From Proteles cristata cristata (Eukaryota; Chordata; Mammalia; Carnivora; Hyaenidae): a DNA stretch of 64,000 nt. The stretch is taken from NCBI GenBank assembly GCA_017311185.1, contig JAESUZ010005169.1, positions 795,001-859,000 of the forward strand, written 5' to 3'. The position numbers and the translations under genes are program-made. Under the pieces are notes generated by a model. That model worked only from the letters and a program-made list of their open reading frames with translations. It was not told where the DNA came from and searched no databases. Shown one piece after another: positions 54,528 through 64,000 of the stretch (position 1 is the first letter of the stretch; the number at the start of each line of letters is the position of its first letter).

Positions 54528-56910
54528 TATTTCAGCTTGTTTCTAACAGAATTTGTGGAGGAAAGAAATGGGAAATAAAATGGAACAATTAGATAACATT
54601 AAATAATGGATCACCTTGAATGTCAGGGAAAGGATTCTGAACTTTATTTCATTAAAAGTATAAACAATTGATGGCAGTTCTGAAATACAATCCTATAAAA
54701 GCAAAACTAGCAAAGGAGGAGAAAGAGAACTTTCTTCTTTTCTGTCTTTACACAAAGGTATCTAATCTCACACAAATAAGATGACATTGTGGCTCAGCCA
54801 ACTGAGCTCTGACACTTGCTTGAAAAGGCAGTTGTGTCTCTTTAAACTTAAGGCATGAACCAAATTGATTTCTATAGGATTCTCAACAGGAAAGAAAGTG
54901 CCAAATGGAATGAACAAGAAAGCTTCTTAAAGACCACTGTACTGGCTCTGAAAATAAGGCCATCTGATGAGGAATCTCAGTTAATTTCAGAGGGAACCCA
55001 CTGTGTAATTAAGTCATATAAATTGTCCCCCAAAATTGGATTCAACTCATGATATCTCCTTATTAACACCACCCTCATCTACTTTCATCCTCCTTCTGTG
55101 TCTCGTCTCTATCAAATTGACCCAGGATTTATTACTCTAAACTTTGTGGACTCTTTCTTATGACATCAAAAGAAAATTAGCCTTGGAGATGCCAGATTTG
55201 GAGAACCTCACTCAATCCAGCTTTGGAATCAAAACAGGTCACTATTTTGTCACTAAAATCAGTTTACAGACAAATATTTTTACCCACTCATCTTTCAGCT
55301 TCTTGGGTTTAAACATGTGAAGTTTTCAATTATGATTCATACCAGGAGTGGGATTTGGGGAACATCCCTAGGCCCCTTAAATTGGTTTCCTTCTCACCCT
55401 CTCCCATCACCTCCTTTCCTGTTGAGATTAAGGAATGTATAAAATACAACCTGTTACTGCCAGGAGGGATTACTACTATATATTATCACTCACAGCTCAT
55501 TAACCTCAAAGCCCTGCTAACTAAGAAAATCCTCTCTAATGAGGTTTCCCTTGACTGCACTAAAGAACAAAAGGTCTAAAAGTTTTCCCTATTACCAGTC
55601 TTCCTCAAATTATTGCACTGTAATTAAAATGTAACTTTGAGGCCAAAGAAGAAAAAATAAAAGGTTTAAATTTGGTTTAAACTCTAAAAAAGACCTTGAA
55701 AATCACTTTTGCTTTGTCCTTTGATAACAATTAAACCGTAGGAAACCATTCAGATTGAGGAAGATGATTATTCGCAATATACCTGATCGTACCTGTACCT
55801 ATTCACCTAAGACAGGTACGCATAGATCCATGTAATTCAGATGGAAATACTTTTTGTAATGTAGAAGATAAAAGGAAATTTGTCACCTTGGCATTCTAAA
55901 AAGTCTCCTACTTTTGGTAAAATAATCCCTTGGGTAATAGTACAAGTCTACTTTTCTTGGCTGAGAAGGACCTAGAAACTAGAACTGGGATTAGTAAATT
56001 GATGGGTCCTAATGTATTTTTTATTAAGAGCCCTAGAGTCAGGGTTATTTGTATGGTTGTATCACCAGAATCTTAAGGAGTAAAGATGTAGATAAAACAA
56101 ACAGAAGGAGCTGTGTTCCCAGGAGAAATTTATAATCTGGTGAAGTAGCTAGAATTAAGTATCCTCACCTCTGAGCTTTGAGTTTTTAAATGCCCAAAAT
56201 GCAAATAATAATTACCTCTTTTAGCTTCCTTGGAAACCTGATTTATGTGTGTAGCGTATCCTCAGAGGAACAGTCTAAAGAGTTAGGGACTCTTAGTCTG
56301 GAAAATGAAGGCTGAGAGGAGAATACAACTGCTGCTTCTAAAATGGTGAAAGGACTGGCTTGAGGGAATACAACCTTGACCACTGAATCCTAGAAGACTA
56401 ATTAGCAAGCTGAGCCTCTCTTGAAACTCAATTTAAATTTAGAACACTAAAGATAAGTCTTACTTCACAAAGGAAGAGTAAACACATGGTACTCATTAAG
56501 CAAAAAATTATTACCATTTGAGAAGAGAGAAAACTTCCCAACTTGGATCATACTTTTATAATAAAGTTCTAAAGGGTAGTAAAATATTTGGGACACATCC
56601 CTGATCTTAACATTCAGGTCAAGAAGAAAAACCTATGGACCATGATAGTTCAGCAAGAAGATTCTGGGTTATAAATAACATTGGATATATTCATGGTATT
56701 GTTATTCATGTCTTCCTTGGATCTGCAGAAATGGTCAGTTGAAAGATAATGCTAAAGTAATACAAGAGGAGATGTCTTCAGTGTGTGTCCATAAGGGGAA
56801 AAGGTAAAAAGTCAAATGGGTGGTAGACCTACTAAACAGTAATCACTAACACCACTGTCTCCATACATACAGGTTCTTTAATTAAAACATTTCTAAGTAC
56901 AAATAGGTAA
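54528..56910. other. Unique sequence, no gene seen
   Basis: GTGGCTCAGCCAACTGAGC at 54790-54808 recalls a SINE head or tRNA arm, but no body follows. Frames of 65-74 codons (54855-55052, 55355-55579) have no domain. CTAATGAGGTTTCCCTTGACTGCAC at 55537-55561 may be a faint L2 trace. Confidence 0.4.
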
Positions 56911-57000
56911 TGAAAATTGAAACCCACACTTCCCTTCTGTCAAAGAGCTTATAGTTTGTTGCATTTGGTAAATAAACAGTGGTTTATGAACTCTGAAACA
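56911..57000 (-). repeat. L2-like scrap
   Basis: CTGTCAAAGAGCTTATAGTTTG and GGTAAATAAACAGTGG resemble the antisense L2 'ccctcaaggagcttatagtctag' block with its downstream words. Short. Confidence 0.45.
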
Positions 57001-57697
57001 TCCATTCTAGTACTAGTGTCAGCATGAGTTTATATTCATATGAGAAACTTGTCCACACTGGGCTAAAATGTCTTCTTGCTATATTGGAGATAATAGTATG
57101 CATCTTCCCATATCACAGATAGTTTTTTCAAAATAAATATAATAAACACCATGGGAGTGGTTTGTAAAGTAAAAGATATCCTACAAACACTATACAAATG
57201 CCAAGTCTGTTTGTTAGTAGCAATATTATCTTATGTCAGAAATTTTCCTTTGCTTTACTTATGCACGTGTTGCATTAGAAGACAAAACAAAACCACAACT
57301 ACTACAAGCACAAAGACTTTTTGTGTGCCATTCCTATACTTTCGACAATTTGAACTGATGCTTATGGCAACTTTGGTCTTAGAATTCTAGGAATCATGGA
57401 ATCATTAGCCAGAATATATGAAGACTACTGTGGGTATACTCAAGGGTTTGAGGAGAGTAGAACTCTAGTTACAATGAATAGAATAAATTATTAGCCATCA
57501 TATATTCAGAGCTGCCATTTGCCATTGAAGCCTAGGTATATGGTGTGGGTATTAAGGATTAGATAGAGTGGGTCTTCTGTATCCTGAATGGAAAATGCCT
57601 TCACTAAGTCCAACACTATCTGAGAGATCTTGAGTAAATCATGTTTTCTGCCCTATAGCTGCTTTTAATTTCCTACAGAAACAACCAACTACTAAAT
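57001..57697. other. Unique sequence, no gene seen
   Basis: A 79-codon frame (57151-57390) contains a Thr run from ACTACTACAAGC repeats and no domain. Confidence 0.42.
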
Positions 57698-57706
57698 AAT
57701 AATAAC

Positions 57707-57738
<32 letters not shown>

Positions 57739-57744
57739 TAACAG
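57698..57744 (+). repeat. (AAT)n microsatellite
   Basis: About 13 AAT units with two AAC interruptions, starting AATAATAATAACAATAATAA. Confidence 0.95.
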
Positions 57745-57929
57745 TAAGTAGAATCCAATATAAGAAAGTGTACAATTGAGTACTAGTCTTTGTAGGACAA
57801 ATTTTAAGGGTGTAAAAAACAAAAGAAATTATGAGCTTTAGTCATTTGAGATAGGGAGTAGCAGAGAGAACTAGCTGAGTTTCAAATATTAGTATTTCCC
57901 ACTCACATGTTTCTTTCCCTAAAGAGTTG
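57745..57929. other. Unique sequence
   Basis: Nothing recognised. Confidence 0.4.
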
Positions 57930-58210
57930 TATCAGGAGGCAGATGCTCAGCTGGGAATATTTTCCAACCTCCTTGCATCCAGGGGTAACCATGTGGCTAG
58001 GAGGGGAATGGAGGTGTGCCTTCTTCCCTGTCTCACACCAACCACTTACTGGCCTTCAGTACAGGACTTACAAGTCACAGGGGAATACAGAACCAAGAGG
58101 TGCAAGAATCCTGGTCTCTGGATCACAGCCCAGAAGAGAGCTGCCTGCAGACAAGGAACACCTATATCAGAACCCTTTAATGTTAGACCCGAGAAGCACA
58201 TCACGTCTGC
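57930..58210 (+). repeat. Probable MaLR-type LTR fragment
   Basis: CCAGGGGTAACCATGTGGCTAGGAGG, GTGCAAGAATCCTGGTCTCTGGATCACAGCCCAGAAGAGAGCTGCC and AGACAAGGAACACCTATATCAGAACCC follow in order the common mammalian LTR motif 'ggagcctgggtccctgaatcacc ... agagctgcc ... ccaggaacacc'. Two overlapping frames of 133 codons (57907-58308) and 113 codons (57927-58268) reflect its GC-richer composition; neither has a domain. Confidence 0.55.
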
Positions 58211-58907
58211 CCATATCTCACACAGCCAGCTCCACACTAATACTTACCCCTCGTTATTTAGTACTTAAGGAGTCCTTGAGGGTTTTAGAGATCTTTCTCA
58301 TTTCTTGATCATAATTAGCCCCCAAAATAATGTCAGGATTAATAAATAAACTATTGATTAACAAACAAATTGTGTGTGTGTGTATATGTAGGGGCATTTA
58401 ATATTTCTTTCAGTTTTAATACTTTTTCTGGCATTTTTCATAAATACCTAAATTTGGGTTATGCTCTTTATTGATTTAAGTGTGTGAGAAAACACGCACA
58501 TGTGCACATACACATTATTAAGTGAGCATATTTAGTATCCAGAAAGCTAGTATAACTTGGCATCACATGTTGAGTTTCTTACTAGTTGGTACAAATTGCT
58601 GTTATTTTTCTCTTTGTTAATTGTTTGCTCAGTGGCACAAAAAGATGTGAAAACAAATGCTGGGGAAAACTTCCTTGGCACTCCTCTGTGATTTTATATA
58701 GTCACCTAGGGAGAGGGCAGATATTTCAGCCTTTATCTGCAGCAGTGCTGTGTTAGTCTTAGGAGAACGAATCATTTGGGGGAATCTCAAATTCACCCAG
58801 CCTAGCACACTGCATATAGTTTGATTCTTTCAGCTCCCTGGAAAGTAGAAAGTGGAAAGCTTACACTTAGGGGGAATACAATATCCTCAAGTAAAATAAG
58901 GACGATG
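58211..58907. other. Mostly unique sequence; possibly conserved patch at 58550-58770
   Basis: A short GTGTGTGTGTGTATATG repeat lies at 58370-58388. The part 58550-58770 has no repeat and a mixed texture with CTTTGTTAATTGTTTG (SOX/homeodomain-like words). No gene. Confidence 0.38.
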
Positions 58908-59056
58908 TTGTTATATATATATATACGTATATATATATAAATATATATACATATATATATATGTATATATATACGTATATATATATACATATATATATGT
59001 ATATATATGTATATGTATATATACGTATGTGTGCATGTGTGTGTACACACACACAC
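58908..59056. repeat. Long TA/TACG/TG compound array
   Basis: About 150 bp of TATATA units punctuated by CGTA, CATA and TGTA, ending in TGTGTGCATGTGTGTGTACACACACACACA. The array is largely self-complementary. Frames on the minus strand are Tyr/Ile repeats from translating TATATA and are not proteins. Confidence 0.97.
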
Positions 59057-59499
59057 AATTATAGTCCATTTTCTTTTTGTATATTTTTCCATTAACGAGC
59101 GGAGGAAACCATAATCATTTGTTAAGGAGGCAGTTGCTCATATTATGTGAGTACCTTAAAATATAATTTTACCTTCACTTTCACTCTAGTAGACATATGG
59201 TTCATATTTTTCTATGTAGCTTAACCCTTTTTTAGTATCAGTGTCTTCTGAAAATGGCAATAATATAAACATATGCCCCCCTTATCAGTCTCCCTCACAG
59301 CATTGTTGTAACTTTGAAATGAGCTACAACAGATATAAACTCTTCTCAGTTTTACTCATAATATCAAGATATATGATATATAACTGATAATGCTCTTGCT
59401 CAGGTAGAGACTATGGACTGCACAAAATCAGGATTTAAAAGTTTCAGTTATAGATTTAATGGAAATTAAGTCCTGTAAATTATCTGAAAGAAATAAAAT
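59057..59499. other. Unique sequence, nothing recognised
   Basis: No frame, repeat or RNA gene that I can support. Confidence 0.42.
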
Positions 59500-60030
59500 T
59501 ATTTCATGAATAAAATATCACAAAACTGAATGACTTAAAACAAAACACATGTATGATTTCTGTTACTGTGAGCCAAGAGTGCAGGAAAAGATTAGCTGAA
59601 TCCTCTGCTTTAGGATCTTTCACAGTATTATAGTCAAGGCCTGGGTTCTTACCTGCAGAAGCACCCAGTTCCAAGATCACTAACCTGGGTTTTAGGAAGA
59701 TTAAATTCCTTGCAGAGTATTGGACTGAGGGCCTCATTTCATTCCTTGCAACTGGCTAGAGTCTGACCTCAGTTCCCTGCCCTGTGCACCCCTACAATAT
59801 GACAGCTTGTTTCATCAAAACCAGCAAGAGAGCAAATCTACCAGCAAAATGAAAGTCACAGTCTTATACAAATGAATCACAGAAGTGACCTATCACTTTT
59901 ACCAGGTTCTATTCATTAGAAGCAAGATACCATATCTAGCCCATACTCAAGTGGGGAGTGCTAGGACATGAATATTTAGAGTTAAGGATTATTTTAAGCC
60001 ATGCCAGAGGCTGCCTGCTACAGATATTAC
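59500..60030 (+). repeat. Mammalian-wide interspersed repeat, class uncertain
   Basis: A long colinear match to a familiar old repeat: CTGAATGACTTAAAACAAAAC, TTTCTGTTACTGTGAGCCAAGAGTGCAGG, TCCTTGCAGAGTATTGGACTGAGGGCCTCA, TATGACAGCTTGTTTCATC, AAAGTCACAGTCTTATAC, CACAGAAGTGACCTATCAC, TTCTATTCATTAGAAGCAAG, GCCCATACTCAAGTGGGGAG and GAGGCTGCCTGCTACAG. I recognise the order but cannot give the family name with certainty (LTR/MaLR or DNA class). Confidence 0.65.
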
Positions 60031-60691
60031 ATAATAACATAATCACAACCTTAATAACCTATTTTTTTTCAAAATTCATTTCCTGCTGAAATTAAGCAAA
60101 TATAATGTTATATTTACTTTCTAACAAATGTAAATTTGGAACTATAGATTTTTTTCCTACCTTCAAATTCTGAACTATATTCTATACATAAAATTAAATT
60201 GGGAAATCATTATAATTCGTTCACGGCAAAAAGACATGGTGCTAGATGCTTCAGGGAAGACTAGACTCATAAAACAGTGTCCCCACCCCCAATCAGGTTA
60301 TAATTGAGAAATGATTTTTCATACATTTCTTAGAGTTAAATAATACTATAAGATGTTTGTAATTCCTGAGGATCTATGAGGTAAGTGGAACAAAAAAGTA
60401 ACAGATATTAAATGCTGTGATTTCAGGGCGGAATAATAGGGTAGAATAGTTGATGAAAACGCTTGGAAGGTAGAGATTATAAAGCTAGATTATTAAGACT
60501 CTGTAGTATTTTAAAACAAGAAAATGCAAGAAAATATCCCAGATAGAATATATGCTTATGAGATAATAGCAAAAACAGCCAGGCTAAAAATGTACACAGT
60601 GTTCTGGAGAAACAGCGAAAGAGCCATTTAACTGTATCAGGCAATATATACAACAGGATAGTATAGAGTAAGAAAAAACACAAATTTAAGT
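60031..60691. other. Unique AT-rich sequence, no gene seen
   Basis: A 68-codon antisense frame (60477-60683) is Leu/Phe rich with no domain. AATCAGGTTATAATTGAG at 60290 may be an L2 trace. Confidence 0.4.
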
Positions 60692-60948
60692 TGTGGAATA
60701 GCTTAATTTTTTTTCAATGTTTCTTACTTATTTTTGAGAGACAAAAAGAGACAGAACATGAGCAGGGAAGAGGCAGAGAGAATAGGAGACACAGAATTTG
60801 AAGTAGGATCCAGGTTCCAAGCTGTCAACACAGAGCCTGACATGTGGTTCGAGCCCCAAACCTCGAAATCATGACCTGAGCCAAAACCAAGAGTCAGACA
60901 CTTAACCACCTGAACCACCCAGGTGCCCCAGGCTGTGGAATATCTTAA
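60692..60948 (-). mobile_element. Feliform CAN-type SINE with TSD
   Basis: TGTGGAATAGCTTAA (60692-60706) and TGTGGAATATCTTAA (60934-60948) agree at 14 of 15. Landmarks: ACATGAGCAGGGAAGAGGCAGAGAG, GGTTCCAAGCTGTCAACACAGAGCC, CCAAAACCAAGAGTCAGACACTTAACC (older subgroup insertion) and head CACCCAGGTGCCCC. Confidence 0.96.
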
Positions 60949-61114
60949 AATTGAAACCAAGGAATTTACTCTCAATTCTAACATTATGTAATAAATTACT
61001 AAAGGCTTTAGAGATATGAGATGACAAAATAAGTTTTAGGTAGCTTGAACAGATAGGATGAATTGTTATTTGCATCAGAATAAAGGTTTACTTATAAGTG
61101 GAAGCATAACAGTG
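60949..61114. other. Unique spacer
   Basis: Nothing recognised. Confidence 0.4.
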
Positions 61115-61338
61115 TTAAGATATCTTTGGTGTCAGGTTGACTTGAGATCAGGAAGCAGCTCTGCCATTTAGTGGTTGTATGATCCTGGAAAGATATGTAA
61201 TCTTTCTAAGTTTACTTTATTCATCCATAAAGTGGAAGACAATAGTAGTATCTACTTTGTTAAATTGTATATTAAACAGAAAGATTTTATAATTGCAATA
61301 CGATATGTGAACTAAGTCATTACTAATTGTCATCTCTT
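61115..61338 (+). repeat. MIR, near full length
   Basis: Sense MIR: TTTGGTGTCAGGTTGACTTGAGATCAGGAAGCAGCTCTGCCATTTAGTGGTTGTATGATCCTGG, CTTTATTCATCCATAAAGTGGAAGACAATAGTAGTATCTACTTTG, TGTGAACTAAG. A SINE follows directly at its 3' end. Confidence 0.88.
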
Positions 61339-61555
61339 ATCACCACCACCGTTTTTTAATGTTTATTTATTTTCAGAGAGAGAGGATGAGGGAGGGGCAG
61401 AGAGAGGGAGAGACAGAATCCCAAGCAATCTCTGTACTGTCAGCATAGACCCTGAGGCAGGGTTCAATCCCACGAACCATGAGATCATGACCTGAGCCAA
61501 AATCAAGAGTCAGACACTTAACCGACTGAGCCACCCAGGCACCTCATCACCACCA
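61339..61555 (-). mobile_element. Feliform CAN-type SINE with 10-bp TSD
   Basis: ATCACCACCA at 61339-61348 and 61546-61555. Element: TTTTTTAATGTTTATTTATTTTC tail, GAGGGAGGGGCAGAGAGAGG, a deletion removing much of the GCTCCAGGCTCTGAGC segment (CAAGCAATCTCTGTACTGTCAGC), CAAAATCAAGAGTCAGACAC insertion, head GAGCCACCCAGGCACC. Confidence 0.94.
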
Positions 61556-61713
61556 TAATTCTTAACATAATTTTAAAGAGATAAGCAGAGTTAAACATTA
61601 AAGAGTTAGACAACTAAAAAGTTACACGTTAGGTGAAAGTCAGTTTTCTATGTGAGAACTCAGCCATTAATAACCTAAATAGAAACTGAAAGCTGACACT
61701 CACATGCAATTAT
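61556..61713. other. Unique spacer
   Basis: Nothing recognised. Confidence 0.4.
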
Positions 61714-61973
61714 TCATTTTCTTTTTATTTTTTTTTTAAATTTTTTTAAATATTTTTATTTATTTCTAGGAGAGAGAGAGAGAGACAGCACAAGCAGGGG
61801 AGGGTCAGAGAGAGAGGGAGACACAGACTCTGAAATAGGCTCCAGGCTCTGAGCTGGCATTCAGCACAGAGCCCGATGCGGGGCTCGAACCCACAAACCA
61901 CGAGATCATGACCTAAGCGAAAGTCGGATGCTTAACCGACTAAGCCACCCAGGCACCCCTCATTTTCTTTTTA
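61714..61973 (-). mobile_element. Young feliform CAN-type SINE with 14-bp TSD
   Basis: TCATTTTCTTTTTA at 61714-61727 and 61960-61973. Young-subgroup marks: TTATTTATTTCTAGGAGAG, GGGGAGGGTCAGAGAG, GCCCGATGCGGGGCTCGAACCC, GACCTAAGCGAAAGTCGGATGC. Few CpG changes; long T/A-rich tail of about 40 bp. Confidence 0.97.
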
Positions 61974-61984
61974 AGTGGAAAGAA

Positions 61985-62110
61985 TGTGTACTCAGTTTTA
62001 CATGGCTTAAGTTCTAATTCTGCTACTTATGAGCTGCGTGACCCTAATAGGAACATCTCACCTATCTCAGTTCCTTCCAAGGCAATACTTAAGTTATCTT
62101 TTAGCTTACC
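61985..62110 (+). repeat. MIR fragment
   Basis: CATGGCTTAAGTTCTAATTCTGCTACTTATGAGCTGCGTGACCCTAATAGG, then CTCACCTATCTCAGTTCC: the sense MIR 'gctctgccacttactagctgtgtgaccttgggcaag ... cctcagtttcc' order. Confidence 0.82.
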
Positions 62111-62919
62111 CAAGAGGCACCATCATACTGAACATTGTTGCTTGTAGAAACTAAAAGAGTGAACTGTTTTAATTTCAGAGAAATCTTAATCTTTCTCAAA
62201 ATCAATGGAAGCAGAGATCTCTTGATACATTCAAACGATGCTATATAAATAAGTGCTCATTGTTTGTGGTTTGAGATATCTTTGTTTATTGCATACAGTG
62301 TTTTCTTATATGTTTTTGCTTTCTTTTTCTTTCTCCTTTTCTTTTTCTAGTAGTGTGGCTTAGCCTGAAGCTCAGAGTGTCTTACAATAGGCAGATGATG
62401 TTACTTTTTTGACAGTTCCTTGTGCAAATGTGTTTTGATGTGTACCTTTAGGAATGGGAGCTAAGAAAAGGTAGTTTTTTCAGTAATGCTGATAGAGGAA
62501 TAAAAGTGAAAGATGGTGAGAACCAGCAAGGTGAGTGCCTTTGACTGAAAGCAAAGTTACTATCTCATGGATACTCTGTGTGAGTGAATTTTGGCTTTTG
62601 GGATGTTTTTGTAAATTAGTGTAGTTGGCCCAGTTTCAAATTTTGAAGATGTAGTATTGGCCAGAAATAGAATAAAAAAGAATAATTAAGGTCAGAAGCA
62701 TCCTTAAAATTATAGCCTCCCCTTCAGAACCTCCCCCAGGCTATCTGTCGCAGAAATAAGAGTCAGGCTCTGAAAGCTTCACCGAATGTGGAATCACTGT
62801 CAGTATAATCTGATTAGAAGGGAGATTCTCAGATAGCATTTCTGTTATAGTTAATTTGAGAAAATGTTAGAGAAAGACCATCAATGTCTCTCTTTCACCA
62901 TTTTTTTCATCAAGAGTTT
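62111..62919. other. Unique sequence with a strong splice-acceptor-like tract
   Basis: A 40-nt almost pure pyrimidine stretch ends in CTTTTTCTAG at 62350. A donor GCAAG/GTGAGT lies at 62530/62531. The 180 nt between is closed in all three frames, so at best it would be a non-coding exon. No other feature seen. Confidence 0.35.
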
Positions 62920-63157
62920 CAGATACAGTGTTTTTATTTTTTAATGTATATTTTTGAGAGGGAGAAAGAAACAAAGCATGATCAGGAAAGGGGCAGAGAG
63001 AGAGGGAGACATAGAATCCAAAGCAGGTTCCAGGCTCTGAGCTATCAGCACAGAGCCCAACATGGGGCTTGAACTCATGAACTGTGAGATCATGACCTGG
63101 GCCAAAGTCAGACACTGAATCGACTGAGCCACCCAGGTGCCCCCAGATACAATGTTT
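62920..63157 (-). mobile_element. Feliform CAN-type SINE with TSD
   Basis: CAGATACAGTGTTT (62920-62933) and CAGATACAATGTTT (63144-63157) agree at 13 of 14. Landmarks: TTTTTTAATGTATATTTTTGAGAGG, GCATGATCAGG, GGTTCCAGGCTCTGAGCTATCAGCACAGAGCCC, head GAGCCACCCAGGTGCCCC. Short frames on both strands here are SINE translation. Confidence 0.96.
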
Positions 63158-63821
63158 AATTTCTAAATCACTATATTGAGTCTACTAAATAATAACTATA
63201 CTTTTCAATACAGTAATTATAGAAATATTTATTTTTTAAGTTTACTATTCTAATGGAAAATAGTTTTCCAGATCTAAGTAGCAAAGTTAGTCTTCCTACA
63301 GGACCATGTTCCTTAACACAGCTACAAAGCATTTCCTGTACAAAATTTATCCTACCAGTGTTTGTCAGCCATCTGGAATGTGAGAGCATATTACGACTTA
63401 TCAGAAGACTGAAAGCTCTCAAGACAACTAGGAAAAAAAAATACATAGAGTGTTTATCAAGTACCTCAGCAGGAGTATGTGGCATATCTCAACAAAATTT
63501 ATTAATTAGAATTTTCCAGGTCCATACAGGGAATTTGTATAAAGAGAATCTGTACTCTTGATATGTAAATTTCAAGTCCATTTGTCTTGACTATAGTTTT
63601 CTCCTTGGCATCCTTGATTATGCTTCTGTACTGACTCTACAGGTATCTCCAATCTCTCCTTGTGCCTAAACTTATCTTCTTACTTCTATTTCTATTCACC
63701 ATAACAGTTTTACTCAAGATCATTTTTATTGAGTTTCCTATCTGTGTCTGGAGCTTGATCTAAATAATTGCCCCTTTGTTATACCACTTGGTTCTGGTTT
63801 TTCTACTCCTTAGCTGTTATC
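63158..63821. other. Unique sequence, no gene seen
   Basis: Overlapping frames on opposite strands (63253-63561 plus, 102 codons; 63171-63485 minus, 104 codons) have no domain; two long frames facing each other over the same DNA suggest chance. Confidence 0.42.
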
Positions 63822-63842
63822 AGTAGTTTGAGAACCATTGTG
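63822..63842 (-). repeat. hAT (Charlie/MER5-type) terminal-repeat remnant
   Basis: AGTAGTTTGAGAACCATTGTG matches the right terminal repeat of Charlie-type elements (AGTTTGAGAACCACTG) with one or two changes. The left terminal repeat and body are not recognisable, so only the end is claimed. Confidence 0.45.
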
Positions 63843-64000
63843 TTGGATATAATAGAAAAGGAAAAATGTGAATTATTCCAGGCAGAAGAAATAATGGGAA
63901 CCAGTGAATGTATGGTAGTGTAAGTTGATGGAACTGAGAGATAATCTACCTAATTTGAGATGAGTAAGATAGAAATATGATGAGTATCTCTATATGATAA
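63843..64000. other. Unique sequence to the window edge
   Basis: Purine-rich DNA with nothing recognised. Confidence 0.4.

Noticed and set aside
54785..54820. GTGGCTCAGCCAACTGAGCTCTGACAC, resembling a SINE head or tRNA arm
   Set aside because: Too short and without the B box or body; it is also a simple inverted repeat that may arise by chance.
57907..58308. 133-codon frame with a second 113-codon frame overlapping it
   Set aside because: Lies in an LTR-like repeat; two open frames over the same GC-richer DNA and no domain point to composition, not coding.
58802..59092. Antisense Tyr/Ile-rich frames of 63-96 codons
   Set aside because: Direct translation of the TA/TG array; no unique protein sequence.
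63171..63561. Opposing frames of 104 and 102 codons
   Set aside because: Mutually overlapping on opposite strands, no recognisable domain, no exon signals.
1..64000. A bacterial, viral or mobile defence-type gene system
   Set aside because: SINE, MIR, L1, L2, hAT and LTR content is mammalian throughout; there are no dense open frames, operons or ribosome-binding sites.

Overview
The window is non-coding nuclear DNA from a carnivore, most likely a feliform (cat-like) species. The diagnosis rests on about 19 copies of a tRNA-Lys-derived CAN-type SINE of the feline kind (head GGGGCGCCTGGGTGGC, B box GGTTCGAGCCC, CT-rich body, AATAAATAAA tail) and on young L1 elements whose 3' ends resemble felid L1. 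The sequence is AT-rich, has no CpG island, and carries no recognisable cellular protein gene, rRNA, tRNA gene or CRISPR array. It looks like part of a gene desert or of a very large intron. All class and family names come from remembered consensus sequences, not from a database search.

Layout. 0-9 kb: scattered SINE and MIR copies in unidentified unique DNA. 9.2-10.5 kb: a 5'-truncated L1 in antisense with a perfect 17-bp target-site duplication (TSD). 10.9-11.7 kb: a young SINE and an MLT1-like solitary LTR. 12-21 kb: old MIR pieces, microsatellites and one SINE. 21.3-22.2 and 23.9 kb: two more antisense L1 3' pieces. 25.6-26.3 kb: a SINE beside an old L1 3' end. 26.3-34 kb: mostly unique DNA with L2 and MIR scraps. 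34.5-38.1 kb: SINEs and a MER5-like hAT element. 38.6-40.9 kb: repeat-poor DNA. 40.9-49.5 kb: L2-like tracts, an old L1 3' end, two SINEs with clear TSDs, a possible 39-nt exon at 43702-43740, a conserved-looking block at 46.2-47.3 kb, and an L1 split into two opposing halves. 49.5-64 kb: a SINE-dense stretch with LTR-like pieces and a long TA/TG array at 58.9 kb.

No genes can be seen working together. The main functional candidates are three repeat-free blocks (32.4-33.0, 35.4-35.9 and 46.2-47.3 kb), which read like conserved non-coding elements, and the putative microexon at 43.7 kb, whose 3' splice site lies 34 nt downstream of a young SINE insertion. These are inferences that need cross-species alignment or transcript data. 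Every longer open frame lies in an L1 fragment, a low-complexity repeat, a SINE or unsupported unique DNA.
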